From assembly GCA_029856125.1 (NCBI GenBank), contig JAHQWJ010000143.1, forward strand, positions 17,325 to 81,324: 64,000 nt of DNA, in the 5' to 3' direction. This document shows, piece by piece, positions 54,023 through 63,080 of this stretch; position 1 is the first letter of the stretch, and each line of letters begins with the position of its first letter. Made by a program: the position numbers and the translations under genes. Source of the stretch: Promethearchaeia archaeon. Its GTDB lineage: Archaea; Asgardarchaeota; Lokiarchaeia; Sigyniarchaeales; SOKP01. Below the pieces are notes generated by a model, which had not been told where the DNA came from, did not search any database, and saw only the letters and a list, made by a program, of their open reading frames with translations.

Positions 54023-55564
54023 ATGCCAAAACTATATTGGGAAAAAAAAGATGAAAATCACACTCAAAAATCAAATTATTCTCAGGATGAATTCCAGGTC
54101 TGCGAGTTAATAAAAAACCCTATCATAAGCAGCCTTGCTTCTGATAATGTTATATCAAAAAACAAGCGATCAAGGAACCAGAAACAAGAAAAAGGTTCTA
54201 CCACTTGGAAAAACTTATTAATTTGGGGCGAAAATAAAAGTATCATGGGATCGCTGATTCCAAAGTTTTCAAACAAGATTAATCTAATATATATAGATCC
54301 ACCATATGCAACAGGGAGTAATTTTGAGTCAAAAATGTTTATCGGGGAGAGTAACACATTCGAGAAGAAAAAAGCGTACTCTGATATATGGGAGAGGGGA
54401 ATTGACGAGTATATTGATTATCTTTACGATAGATTAGTGCTAATGAAGAATCTTCTTTCTGAAAATGGAAGTATTTATGTTCATTTAGATTGGCATGTTT
54501 CGCATTACATTAAAGTAATATTGGACGAGGTTTTTGGAAAAGAAAATTTTAGAAACGAGATCGTCTGGGCTTATCCCGCCGCATCAGCGAAAACAAGAAA
54601 ATTTTTTATTCGATCGTTTGACTCTATATTATTTTATACTAAATCAAGGGAATATACTTTCAACGACGATCCTGGAATCTACATGGAATATTCTGATCGA
54701 GTTAAGTTTGCATTGAAAGAAGACGATAAAGGAATGTTCTACTATAGGGGTGGAAGTCACAATGGTAAAAAACTTTCGCAAAAAGTTTATGTCACAAATA
54801 AAGGTATCTTTCCTCGTGATGTTTGGACAGATATTCCTTATATTAGAGCAAATACATTGGAATATCAGGCATTTTCTACTCAAAAACCAGAACGGCTTTT
54901 GAAGAGAATTATACTCGCGTCTTCAAATAGAAACGATATTGTAGCTGATTTTTTCTGTGGCACTGGAACATCTTTAAGCGTTGCGGAAAAACTTGGTAGA
55001 CGATGGATTGGTTCAGACATCGCAAACCAGGCCATAAATATTAGCCGCAAGAGAATACTTGATGTGTGGAATAGCAACGATTTGATAGATTGGAAAAAAA
55101 AATATGAAAGAAGATCTCAGCCCTTCAAAATCATGAGAACTAATGATTATACACAAGCAGTAAATATATACAAAGATTTCCTCGTTGAAAATATACAAAA
55201 GAAGGATAAGATTTCTTTAATCCAAGAAACCAAATTCGTTGTTAATATATCAGAAAAAGACTCTATGATAACGGTTGATCTAGTAGATTATATCGTTCCA
55301 AATTTAATGTTAATTAAAGATAGTATTAAAAATAGAATAAAGATGTTCTCAGATTGGATAGATAGCTGGTCTATTGATTTTAACTATCAAGAACATAGTT
55401 TTACCACGGCTTGGATTTCATATCGAACTCTGAAAAATCGTAAATTGGACTTAACATCAATTCCATATAACTACGAGGAGAAAGGGAAACACAAAATTTC
55501 TATAAAAGTAAACGATATTCTTGGTATTGAAACCGTTCAAGATTACGAAGTAGTTATTTCCTAA
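54023..55564 (+). CDS. Orphan beta-class DNA methyltransferase (Mod-like)
   Basis: 513 residues. The DPPY catalytic motif (LIYIDPPYATGS, 92-95) precedes the SAM motif (VADFFCGTGTSLSVAEKLG), the beta order of N4-cytosine/N6-adenine methyltransferases and of type III Mod subunits. A target-recognition segment lies between, and a C-terminal domain (about 400-513) ends in a beta-sandwich-like KHKISIKVNDILG. No Res or other nuclease is adjacent, so it may be solitary, protecting or regulating. Long leader region suggests its own promoter. Confidence 0.9.
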   Translation: MPKLYWEKKDENHTQKSNYSQDEFQVCELIKNPIISSLASDNVISKNKRSRNQKQEKGSTTWKNLLIWGENKSIMGSLIPKFSNKINLIYIDPPYATGSNFESKMFIGESNTFEKKKAYSDIWERGIDEYIDYLYDRLVLMKNLLSENGSIYVHLDWHVSHYIKVILDEVFGKENFRNEIVWAYPAASAKTRKFFIRSFDSILFYTKSREYTFNDDPGIYMEYSDRVKFALKEDDKGMFYYRGGSHNGKKLSQKVYVTNKGIFPRDVWTDIPYIRANTLEYQAFSTQKPERLLKRIILASSNRNDIVADFFCGTGTSLSVAEKLGRRWIGSDIANQAINISRKRILDVWNSNDLIDWKKKYERRSQPFKIMRTNDYTQAVNIYKDFLVENIQKKDKISLIQETKFVVNISEKDSMITVDLVDYIVPNLMLIKDSIKNRIKMFSDWIDSWSIDFNYQEHSFTTAWISYRTLKNRKLDLTSIPYNYEEKGKHKISIKVNDILGIETVQDYEVVIS

Positions 55565-55568
55565 TATC

Positions 55569-56954
55569 TTATTTTACTATTTCGCGTAGAAGTAATGTAG
55601 CATAAGAGCCTTTCTGAAGAGAAAATTCTATTTTCATCTTGTATCTATCTGGGAAAAGATCGTCGCTAGAATATTCGAGGTTTTTTAAACCTATAGGTTT
55701 TACCATTATTGGTCTAAAAGAACCCTTAAATTCATACATTTCTAACAGTCTATTTTTAAATAAATTTAAAGAGATGCGATCGTTCTTAATAACCTCTAAA
55801 AATAAGGATTTCATGTAAGGAAAATCGCCAAGATCTGTATTATATCCTACTAGAGGGGCTATGATTTTTGCGCGATTAAGTTTTCTCGCCTCCTGTAGAT
55901 ACTCATCGTAGCGTCCACCGTATGTGTGTTTTATTTGTGTAATATTACCATTTTCTTCGTCTAGTATACAAATGACATCACCTTTTACAGGATGATATAA
56001 AGAATTCCCTTGCTGAACGCGTAAAGACACCATTTTATTGAATAAGTAAGATTGGAACGAACTAATAAGTAATTTGAAGAGATACTTTGGTAGTTGGTTA
56101 ATAGCGCCCTCATAATCCCCGGGATTATCTAACAAGTATTTGATCATAGTTCTCTCATACCCAAGACTTGTAGGAAAAGAGTTGAGCGCTTTTTCTAGAT
56201 CGCCCGTCTTTGCTAAATCTGCCCTAACTTTTTGAGATTGAGGTAATTCTGTGGAGTAATCTTTTATCACAAACTCCTCATAAGCCTTTTTAAACTGGCT
56301 TTCTAAAATGAATCTTCCAATTATATGAGAATTCGGTCTAAAAGTACCAAATCGCTGAAGCCCGTAATAGTTTGCAAAACCGTGATCACCCAGATATCTA
56401 AATAACTCTTCAATTTTATTCATTTGATCAGGCTTGTGTTTGATATTTCTTAAAGTTATAACAAATTGATTCCCCCAATTATATCCTAATTTAACAGGAT
56501 TCTTTGAAGGATATATGTTTCTAATATAAATATCGTTCAACTTTAAGTTCTTCAATTTTTCAACATAATTACCTCGAATGGAAGCCATTTGAACACTAAT
56601 AGATCGTTTATCTTTTAATCCGGCATATCCAATCGATTTTGGTAGAATACCTAAGGCTTTACTAATTAATCTTACTGCTTCAAATGTATCCTTATTAATT
56701 TTTATTAAATTGAAAAGTGTATAATTATCTTTGTTATCTTCAGAAAAATAAGTTGGGCCAAAATCCTCTTTTATTTCAAGAACTCTTCCAGAATAGGTTA
56801 TCTCCCTGACAATAAAATCTTTATAACGTTTTTTAATTCTAGCTTGAATACCTTCATATCCAGAAGAAGAAAAAACTTCGATTCCTACAATTTTTTCTAT
56901 CTTTCTCTTACTAGTGTTTTCAGATCCTATTGAGGCAATATTTTCTTCGTCCAA
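55569..56954 (-). CDS. truD: tRNA pseudouridine synthase TruD
   Basis: 461 residues. The catalytic Asp is in GYAGLKDKRSISVQ, and the TruD fold signatures NYYGLQRFGTFRPNSH and NWGNQFVITLRNI are present. It modifies U13 of tRNA. Last gene of the L38e-NusA-Pth2-TruD operon and 24 nt after Pth2. Confidence 0.95.
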   Translation of the reverse strand: MDEENIASIGSENTSKRKIEKIVGIEVFSSSGYEGIQARIKKRYKDFIVREITYSGRVLEIKEDFGPTYFSEDNKDNYTLFNLIKINKDTFEAVRLISKALGILPKSIGYAGLKDKRSISVQMASIRGNYVEKLKNLKLNDIYIRNIYPSKNPVKLGYNWGNQFVITLRNIKHKPDQMNKIEELFRYLGDHGFANYYGLQRFGTFRPNSHIIGRFILESQFKKAYEEFVIKDYSTELPQSQKVRADLAKTGDLEKALNSFPTSLGYERTMIKYLLDNPGDYEGAINQLPKYLFKLLISSFQSYLFNKMVSLRVQQGNSLYHPVKGDVICILDEENGNITQIKHTYGGRYDEYLQEARKLNRAKIIAPLVGYNTDLGDFPYMKSLFLEVIKNDRISLNLFKNRLLEMYEFKGSFRPIMVKPIGLKNLEYSSDDLFPDRYKMKIEFSLQKGSYATLLLREIVK

Positions 56955-56978
56955 TTCATCCAGCCTATAAATGTTAAA

Positions 56979-57335
56979 TTAAAGTAGCTTCAATTCCCCA
57001 GTGATTTTATCTAAAGTAGTTGTTAATGCAGGTCCAATTCCTAACGCTGTCGTTGTCCCAGGGGATAACTGCGTCAATCCAGCGTCTTTAACTAAAAAGT
57101 AGGGTATTTTGGCTTTGCCTAATTTTTGAATAATTTCGCTTAAATCCTCTGTGCTAGAAACTTTCAGCACCACTTTCTTCTGTCCAGCGTTTTTCCATTT
57201 CTTCCATGCATCTTTATTTTTTACTCTGACGATGTCTGCTGAGGAAACTGAAGCGTGACACGATTGCGCACATTTCTTACCGGTGCCCATCTTCAAATCA
57301 GTCCTTATTAAAATAACTTGTTTATATTCATTCAC
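56979..57335 (-). CDS. pth2: Peptidyl-tRNA hydrolase 2
   Basis: 118 residues, the common length. [25 protein letters not shown] and [26 protein letters not shown] are diagnostic; the last Asp-Ala-Gly-x-Thr-Q region is catalytic. It frees tRNA from stalled peptidyl-tRNA in the cytosol. Confidence 0.96.
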   Translation of the reverse strand: MNEYKQVILIRTDLKMGTGKKCAQSCHASVSSADIVRVKNKDAWKKWKNAGQKKVVLKVSSTEDLSEIIQKLGKAKIPYFLVKDAGLTQLSPGTTTALGIGPALTTTLDKITGELKLL

Positions 57336-57385
57336 AATTCATTAAACCTGTTTAAATAAGAAATTAAGATAGAATGCTCTAAAAA

Positions 57386-57895
57386 CTATTGAAATTCAAT
57401 GCGAATTGTATTACCGGTGAGTTCGTAGATTAATTCTTCAAGCTCCTCTTTAGTAAATAAGATCGCGTTTTGGTCACTCTTATTCAAAACTCCTTTAAAT
57501 TCAATATCTCCTGTCGCTAAAAATATCTCGTTTAAAGAATTTAATTTATTCGGTGCTATCAAATTTTCTAACACAGCTCTAGGATTTTTAGTCTGCTCGA
57601 TTAATATTAATTCGTCCATTTTGTACGTTTCTTTTAACCAGTCAATAAGTTTCTGAGTTATTTTGAGCTTATCTTTTTTACCGATTACAAAAATTACTAC
57701 ATCTTCGAAATCAATTGCTTTATAAAAAGATATATTTTTTAAAAAACTAAACTGGTCTTCCTCCTCCAAAACAAGCAAATCCTTAGCTAAATCTAACTCA
57801 AATTGAGTAAGAACATCTGTATCTAGTTTTTCTTGGCAACTAGAACATAAAAATCCGGAATTTACACATGTTTTACACGCAGGAAGATCTTTCAT
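57386..57895 (-). CDS. NusA-like archaeal elongation/KH protein with zinc site
   Basis: 169 residues. The N-terminal CKTCVNSGFLCSSCQEKL is a four-cysteine zinc site. The middle and C-terminus match the archaeal NusA-like family in layout, finishing with a KH-type strand pair (NTIRIEF). The typical GxxG loop of KH domains is not clear here. It sits between L38e and Pth2, a context consistent with transcription/translation work. Confidence 0.68.
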   Translation of the reverse strand: MKDLPACKTCVNSGFLCSSCQEKLDTDVLTQFELDLAKDLLVLEEEDQFSFLKNISFYKAIDFEDVVIFVIGKKDKLKITQKLIDWLKETYKMDELILIEQTKNPRAVLENLIAPNKLNSLNEIFLATGDIEFKGVLNKSDQNAILFTKEELEELIYELTGNTIRIEFQ

Positions 57896-57928
57896 TTATT
57901 TAATACCATTAAATCAATTAATAGCCAT

Positions 57929-58123
57929 TTATAACTCGATTAAATCACAACTTAACCCTCTAACTAACCTATCAGCAGTTGTAGGGTCAGTTTTATACGT
58001 GTAAAGATGCTTCTTTGTCCTTAGTTTCAACTTTACAACGTCTTTAACTCTCTTAACGCGACAATGGATCGCAAGCTCTGCTAATTCTAAGAACTTCTCT
58101 TCGTCAAATATCTCTTTCGGCAT
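57929..58123 (-). CDS. rpl38e: Large-subunit ribosomal protein L38e
   Basis: 64 residues: PKEIFDEEKFLELAELA followed by CRVKRVKDVVKLKLRTKKHLYTY, the L38e signature. L38e is restricted among archaea to a few lineages including Asgard and some Thermoproteota, and is universal in eukaryotes. First gene of its operon. Confidence 0.93.
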   Translation of the reverse strand: MPKEIFDEEKFLELAELAIHCRVKRVKDVVKLKLRTKKHLYTYKTDPTTADRLVRGLSCDLIEL

Positions 58124-58369
58124 ATTCTTTCAATTAACTATGAATTTTTACTTACTTTAAGTTTAATCATAAAATTATTTATAAAATTTTAATTTTTACT
58201 TTATTTCTCTATATTTCTATCCTCTATCAAAAAATTTTTTAGCTTTCAATTGTTTTTCAATTTATTCTTTAGTTGAAACTTGTATTACTACTAAAATAAG
58301 TTCAAAAAGAAAAACACTTAAAGAATTAAAAAACACGCAATAACGATTGGAAGCAAAGGAGATTATGTT

Positions 58370-58531
58370 ATGCCCATTGATGACCCCTACAAAAGAAAAA
58401 TAGCTAGACACCACCTTCTGATGAAGACGGTTTGCAGAAAATGTGGAGCATTGAACCCCCTCAAAGCTAAAAAATGTCGTAGATGCAGATCTAAAGATTT
58501 GAGACTCAAGAAAAGAGACCTTCAAAAATAA
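58370..58531 (+). CDS. rpl40e: Large-subunit ribosomal protein L40e
   Basis: 53 residues: [21 protein letters not shown], then a zinc finger with two CxxC pairs (CRKC, CRRC), ending in a basic tail. GGAG lies 8 nt upstream of the ATG. In eukaryotes L40 is fused to ubiquitin; here it stands alone, as usual for archaea. Confidence 0.93.
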   Translation: MPIDDPYKRKIARHHLLMKTVCRKCGALNPLKAKKCRRCRSKDLRLKKRDLQK

Positions 58532-58705
58532 AGAAAAAAATGCATCTAGTTCTTATAAAAATCAATTCCTACCCCTAATATTTTATAGGCTTACCCCTTC
58601 GCGATTCAAAAAGTATAATTTCCGTAAACTTTTTTAATTTTATGACTTAGAGATCATTATATAATTAATAATAATTTTAAAAAAACAAAATAGTGTGAAT
58701 TTAAT

Positions 58706-60397
58706 ATGGCACAATTAGGCGGTCAACCTATCTTGATTATGAGGGAAGGGACCGAAAGAACTCGTGGAAAAGACGCAATGGAAAATAATATCGCTGCGGC
58801 AAAAGTTATCGCTGAAGCGGTGCGAACATCACTTGGACCTCGTGGAATGGATAAAATGCTCGTCGATCAATTCGGCGACGTTGTTATTACAAACGATGGG
58901 GCAACAATCCTAAAAGAAATCGATGTTCAACACCCAGCAGCTAAAATGATGGTCGAAGTTGCTAAAACTCAAGACTCAGAAGTAGGCGATGGAACAACAT
59001 CCTCCGTAATACTTGCTGGCGAACTATTAAAACGCGCAGAAAAGCTTTTACAACAAAAGATTCACCCAACAGTTATCACCGAGGGATTCCGAAAAGCTTC
59101 TGAGAAAGCAGTTGAAATCTTAGAAGAAATGTCAATAAAAAGCGGAATTGATGATAACGAAGGGCTAAGGAACTGCGCAAGGACCTGTATGTCTTCTAAA
59201 ATTGTTTCTGAATCAAAAGAGATGCTAGCAGACATTTGTATCGATGCAATAAAAGCAGTAGCCGAAAAAGACGAAAACGGTAAATGGGTAGCTGATATCG
59301 AAAAAGTTCAAATCCAAAAAAAGGAGGGAGAGTCAATTGACGAAACTTCCCTTATCAAAGGTATTATTTTGGATAAAGAAGTTGTTAGCCCCGGAATGCC
59401 TAAGATCGCTAAAGACGCTAAGGTACTCTTATTACAGAGCGCTATAGAAATCGAAAAAACTGAATTTGACGCTAAACTTCAAATTACAAGCCCAGATCAA
59501 ATTCAACAATTCCTAGACGAAGAAGAACGCATGCTTAGAACCATGGTCGATAAGATTGTGAATTCAGGAGCAAATGTCGTAGTTTGTCAGAAAGGAATCG
59601 ATGATATGGCTCAGCATTTCTTAACAAAAGCGGGAGTAATGGCTATTAGACGCGTCAAAAAATCGGATATAGAAAAGCTTGCTAAAGCTACTGGCGGAAT
59701 GATCTTCACCAATCTCGACGATATAACAGAAGAAAGGCTTGGTTTTGCTGGTTTAGTTGAAGAACGCAAAATTATGAACGATAGCTGGATCTTTGTCGAA
59801 GAGTGTAAAGATCCTAAATCAGTCGTAATTTTAATTAGAGGCGGAACCGAACTTATCATAGACGAAGTCGATAGAGCTATTCACGACGCTTTATGCGTAG
59901 TAAGAAATGTGGTCGAAGACCAGAAAATTGTCGGTGGCGGAGGAGCTCCAGAAGTCGAAACTGCAATTCAATTAAGAAAATACGCTCAAACTCTCGGAGG
60001 GCGAGAGCAACTCGCAGTAGAAGTTTTTGCCGATTCCCTTGATATTATCCCTAAAACGCTCGCAGAAAATGCTGGATTAGATCAGATTGACGTGTTAATG
60101 AAATTAAGAGCGGCACATCAAGCAGGACACAAGTTTGCAGGACACAACCTAGAAACTGGCGAAGTTATTCTCGACATGATGGCAGTTGGCGTAGTCGAAC
60201 CAACAGTAGTGAAAATTCAGGCAATTAAAAGCTCTACCGAAGCGGCTTCTATGATTTTACGCATCGACGATGTTATCGCAGGTGCGAAAAGCGCAATGCC
60301 CCCTGGTGGCCCAGGTGGTATGGGTGGCATGCCTCCGGGAATGGGAGGTATGGGCGGTATGGGCGGTATGGGTGGCATGCCTCCGGGAATGATGTAA
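58706..60397 (+). CDS. thsA: Thermosome (group II chaperonin) subunit
   Basis: 563 residues. TCP-1/CCT motifs: [42 protein letters not shown] (ATPase), and [15 protein letters not shown] nucleotide contacts near the end. The last 35 residues are methionine-glycine repeats (GGMGGM, about 60300-60395), the flexible inner tail. Codon use is more G+C-rich than its neighbours, as expected for a highly expressed gene. Archaeal 16-meric chaperonin of the cytosol. Confidence 0.96.
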   Translation: MAQLGGQPILIMREGTERTRGKDAMENNIAAAKVIAEAVRTSLGPRGMDKMLVDQFGDVVITNDGATILKEIDVQHPAAKMMVEVAKTQDSEVGDGTTSSVILAGELLKRAEKLLQQKIHPTVITEGFRKASEKAVEILEEMSIKSGIDDNEGLRNCARTCMSSKIVSESKEMLADICIDAIKAVAEKDENGKWVADIEKVQIQKKEGESIDETSLIKGIILDKEVVSPGMPKIAKDAKVLLLQSAIEIEKTEFDAKLQITSPDQIQQFLDEEERMLRTMVDKIVNSGANVVVCQKGIDDMAQHFLTKAGVMAIRRVKKSDIEKLAKATGGMIFTNLDDITEERLGFAGLVEERKIMNDSWIFVEECKDPKSVVILIRGGTELIIDEVDRAIHDALCVVRNVVEDQKIVGGGGAPEVETAIQLRKYAQTLGGREQLAVEVFADSLDIIPKTLAENAGLDQIDVLMKLRAAHQAGHKFAGHNLETGEVILDMMAVGVVEPTVVKIQAIKSSTEAASMILRIDDVIAGAKSAMPPGGPGGMGGMPPGMGGMGGMGGMGGMPPGMM

Positions 60398-60408
60398 CCA
60401 ATCAATCA

Positions 60409-60520
60409 ATTAAATTTATTTTTTCTTTCTATTTTTCTTTTAATTTTCTACTAATACTTTGGGAGAGTCCACATCCGACTAGATCAATTCGGTTTATCGC
60501 CCATTTAAGTTCTTCTTTAA
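60409..60520 (-). repeat. Right-end repeat, copy 1 (3' half of the 74-aa gene)
   Basis: This is the intact copy, starting in the downstream A+T-rich tail and running into coding sequence. It shares an identical run of about 39 bases (60409-60447) with copy 2 and a longer coding similarity with copy 3. Confidence 0.8.
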
Positions 60521-60653
60521 TATATTCATTATTAACGGATTTGCATAACATCGTTAAATCCACTCTCACTTCTATAAGCAATGCTATGAAATCGTTGAGG
60601 GTTTCATATTTTGGTGCTTTTTCTTCTCCATTTTGTATTTCATTTTCTGCTAT
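60429..60653 (-). CDS. Undescribed 74-residue protein with a probable AUA start
   Basis: The frame from ATA 60651-60653 (MAENEIQNGEEKAPK...) to TAG 60429 has 74 codons and no ATG in its first half. TGA lies just upstream. GGAGTTGATG sits 4 nt before the ATA, an excellent match to GGAGGTGATC. The protein is helical, ending IDLVGCGLSQSISRKLKEK. Fragments of the same C-terminus occur at about 61832-61895 and 62883-62985. If AUA is not used, a frameshift or sequence error near the start is the alternative. Convergent with the thermosome gene. Confidence 0.68.
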   Translation of the reverse strand: MAENEIQNGEEKAPKYETLNDFIALLIEVRVDLTMLCKSVNNEYIKEELKWAINRIDLVGCGLSQSISRKLKEK

Positions 60654-60811
60654 TTTACATCAACTCCTTTTTTTTTGTTTCTATCATATCTGTGAGCATA
60701 TATATTTAAACAAAAATTTTTACTGTAAATAGGTTTCAATGTATTTTTTGAAACGATTGAGGTTTAAATAGTTCTCTTGAGACACATTTTAAACGAGACA
60801 TAAGTTCAAAA

Positions 60812-61651
60812 ATGCTTGAGAGAGAAAAAACGCCGTATGGATATATCTATAAAGTTTCAAATACCATCAATGGAAAGGTTTATATTGGAAAAACTGAAAA
60901 AACAATAATAGGAATGATCGGTTTAGCTTTTACCGGCCCAGAAATTAATAGAAGAGCATCCGAAAGTCAGTCTATTATCCAACAATCTAGAAATAGAATC
61001 GATTTATGTGAATTATTAAATTGGGACTCATTTTATGTAGAGCATGATTTCTTCGCTTTAGATTGGTATGTAGCTGCTATGATTAATGATAGTTTGATTA
61101 CAGAATCTGAAGCAAATAACACCATATTTAAATATCTAATTGAGAATTCTAAAAAAGTATCTGAAACTAGGGGAAGAAGTGATGTAGACGAATACATTCT
61201 TTTCAAGGATAGATCTGAAATATTTATTGAATGGTATGTAGTAGATTTATTTCTGGAGGAGAGTTTTTTGTATAATCATACATATGAGTTAGTAGTGTCT
61301 CAATATGGAGAGAATACTGAACCCTTTATATTACAGTTTGATATTCTGTTAATGGCAAATTTAGTTGATGATTACGAAACTAATATTTTGATACCTTTAG
61401 AGAGATGTGAAGAACGGTTCATTTGGGCAGAAGCGTTATTGATTGGATCAATTTCTTTGATAGCATTATGGGAAAATAAAGAAGAAAAATCTTTTCTGCT
61501 AACTTACAAAGAGGAAGAAATAGAAGTAAAACGAAAATCTAGAGCAGGAAAAAGAGAACTTCCATTAGATCCTCACCTTATTGGTCCACTCGTTCTAATC
61601 CCAATTAGTTATGGTCTCATACTATTTGGGTTGTTTCAAATCCTCCTATAA
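60812..61651 (+). CDS. Chimeric protein: GIY-YIG head on an unrelated membrane protein
   Basis: 279 residues. Residues 8-32 (YGYIYKVSNTINGKVYIGKT) are a textbook GIY-YIG start, but the catalytic Arg and Glu and the rest of that domain are missing. From about 34 on the sequence is unrelated: acidic, helical, with a basic linker and one C-terminal transmembrane helix (HLIGPLVLIPISYG). The gene looks like a GIY-YIG fragment fused to another gene. Direct repeat copies 1 and 2 flank it. Function unknown. Confidence 0.72.
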   Translation: MLEREKTPYGYIYKVSNTINGKVYIGKTEKTIIGMIGLAFTGPEINRRASESQSIIQQSRNRIDLCELLNWDSFYVEHDFFALDWYVAAMINDSLITESEANNTIFKYLIENSKKVSETRGRSDVDEYILFKDRSEIFIEWYVVDLFLEESFLYNHTYELVVSQYGENTEPFILQFDILLMANLVDDYETNILIPLERCEERFIWAEALLIGSISLIALWENKEEKSFLLTYKEEEIEVKRKSRAGKRELPLDPHLIGPLVLIPISYGLILFGLFQILL

Positions 61652-61949
61652 TAATTAATTCTTACTCTTCTATTTTTTCTTGTTATGTGCTATGAGCAGA
61701 AATGGTCAGATTTTTGTGTGTGGTTGTTTCTTGTTATACGGATCAAAAATCTCAAAAAATAAATAGTAGAATAGGAAGATATCAAGATTATTTTTGAAAA
61801 TTATCTATTAGATAATCTATTAAATTTATTTTTTCTTTCTATTTTTCTTTTAATTTTTTACTTATGTTTTGAGAGAGTCCACATCCGACTATACAATATT
61901 AATAATTCCTATCTAATTTAGGTTTTTGAATTTTTATCACACATTTTCT
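61652..61949. other. Intergenic region around repeat copy 2
   Basis: Nothing besides repeat copy 2 and A+T-rich spacer is seen. No promoter or RNA gene can be supported. Confidence 0.4.
61819..61895 (-). repeat. Right-end repeat, copy 2 (truncated)
   Basis: Identical to copy 1 over about 39 bases (61819-61857), then similar to 61890. On the minus strand it still reads VGCGLSQNISKKLKEK and a stop, but no upstream homologous codons remain. It lies between the chimeric gene and the SMP-30 gene. Confidence 0.78.
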
Positions 61950-62795
61950 CTATGGAAGCCCAGCTCCAGGGATTTCAACTCTGGTTATTTCAATTCGTCC
62001 TTTTATTCTGTCTGTTTGGTCAAGGGCTGTAGATGTGGCTATAAAGAGAGAACATCGGTCAATACCGCCTAACATGCATGCATAAGCCTGACTTGAAACC
62101 TTAATTTCATGAGTCACTTTCCCACCTTCAAGAACTCGAAAAACTTTACCGCTACCGGGCGATGCAATCCAAATTCCTCCTTCTGCATCAAGACAGATTC
62201 CATCAGGATTCATGGAGTTTAAATTTGCCCAGATTCGTCGTTCCTCCAGTAATCCATCCTTCAAAATATCAAAAGCCGTCAATTTACTTCCAAAAGTTTC
62301 GGCGACTATAAGAGTTTTATCGTCTGGAGTAATAATGGTGCCATTTGGAAATGCTAAGTTGTCAGCAACAATTTGAGCTTTTCCCTCTGGTGTTACTAGG
62401 ATAATTTCCGCTGGTTTGAGCTGCTCAGTTTGAAAGTCGAAACCACAGTTTCCAACATACGCTCTTCCTTTCTTGTCTACAACCATGTCGTTGCATCTAT
62501 AAGTAGCTAATGAGCTTAAATCTGCAACCTCTTTTAAACCATCAGGACCGAGTCGCATTAATCGTTCATCAACCATTGAGACTATTAACAATGTATCATC
62601 GGGGAGCCACCCTAAACCAGAAGGTGAATCATCCGTTTTGATGATAGTCTCGACATTCCTTTGTAGATCTACTGTCATTACTTTTCTCGCAAGCATATCG
62701 GAAAACCACAATTTTTCGTCATGCCAGCGGAGACCTTCGGGAAATTTTAAACCTTCTAGAAAGATTTCTGTCCCTAAAAATTCGGGATTGCTCAT
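61950..62795 (-). CDS. SMP-30/gluconolactonase-family protein
   Basis: 281 residues, six-bladed beta-propeller. Calcium/zinc ligands fit the family: the early Glu in KFPEGLRW, Asn/Asp in LAFPNGTIITPDDK and MNPDGICLDAEGG. Members hydrolyse lactones of sugar acids. Codons look more G+C-rich than most of the window, and bacterial relatives are common, so horizontal acquisition is likely. Repeat copies 2 and 3 lie on either side. Confidence 0.88.
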   Translation of the reverse strand: MSNPEFLGTEIFLEGLKFPEGLRWHDEKLWFSDMLARKVMTVDLQRNVETIIKTDDSPSGLGWLPDDTLLIVSMVDERLMRLGPDGLKEVADLSSLATYRCNDMVVDKKGRAYVGNCGFDFQTEQLKPAEIILVTPEGKAQIVADNLAFPNGTIITPDDKTLIVAETFGSKLTAFDILKDGLLEERRIWANLNSMNPDGICLDAEGGIWIASPGSGKVFRVLEGGKVTHEIKVSSQAYACMLGGIDRCSLFIATSTALDQTDRIKGRIEITRVEIPGAGLP

Positions 62796-63080
62796 ATCTA
62801 ATAAAAATGATCTACCAATTGATAAAAGTTCTCATTAAAAAATCCACCATTGACTCCTAATAATAATTAGGAAATCGAGTGTTTTCTTTTAATTTTTTAC
62901 TAATATTTTGAGAGAGTCCACAGCCGACTAAATCGATCCCGATTATCGCTAATTTAAGGCGTTCTTTATATATTAGAGATATATAAATTCGAAAAATATT
63001 TTTAAATAAGATAAAAGCAATAATGATCTATTAAGAATAATTCGATAGAAACAAAACTAAAAACAAATAAGGTAATTTTA
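62796..63080. other. Intergenic region around repeat copy 3
   Basis: Holds repeat copy 3 and the probable promoter of the hydrolase: a TATA-like stretch near 63000-63010 is followed by an A+T-rich leader. No other element is supported. Confidence 0.4.
62881..62985 (-). repeat. Right-end repeat, copy 3 (longer fragment)
   Basis: Shares about 100 bp with copy 1, including LKLAIIGIDLVGCGLSQN and ISKKLKE codons on the minus strand, but then reads through to a different C-terminus (TRFPNYY) and lacks the 5' part. Located between the SMP-30 gene and the hydrolase. Confidence 0.75.

Noticed and set aside
58262..58525. Minus-strand frame opposite the L40e gene
   Set aside because: The plus strand encodes L40e with its zinc finger and a good SD, so the opposite frame is a shadow.
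60217..60405. Proline-rich minus-strand frame in the thermosome tail
   Set aside because: It is the antisense shadow of the GGM repeats.
60541..60732. Plus-strand frame between the thermosome and chimeric genes
   Set aside because: It is antisense to the 74-residue gene, which has the better SD site and composition.
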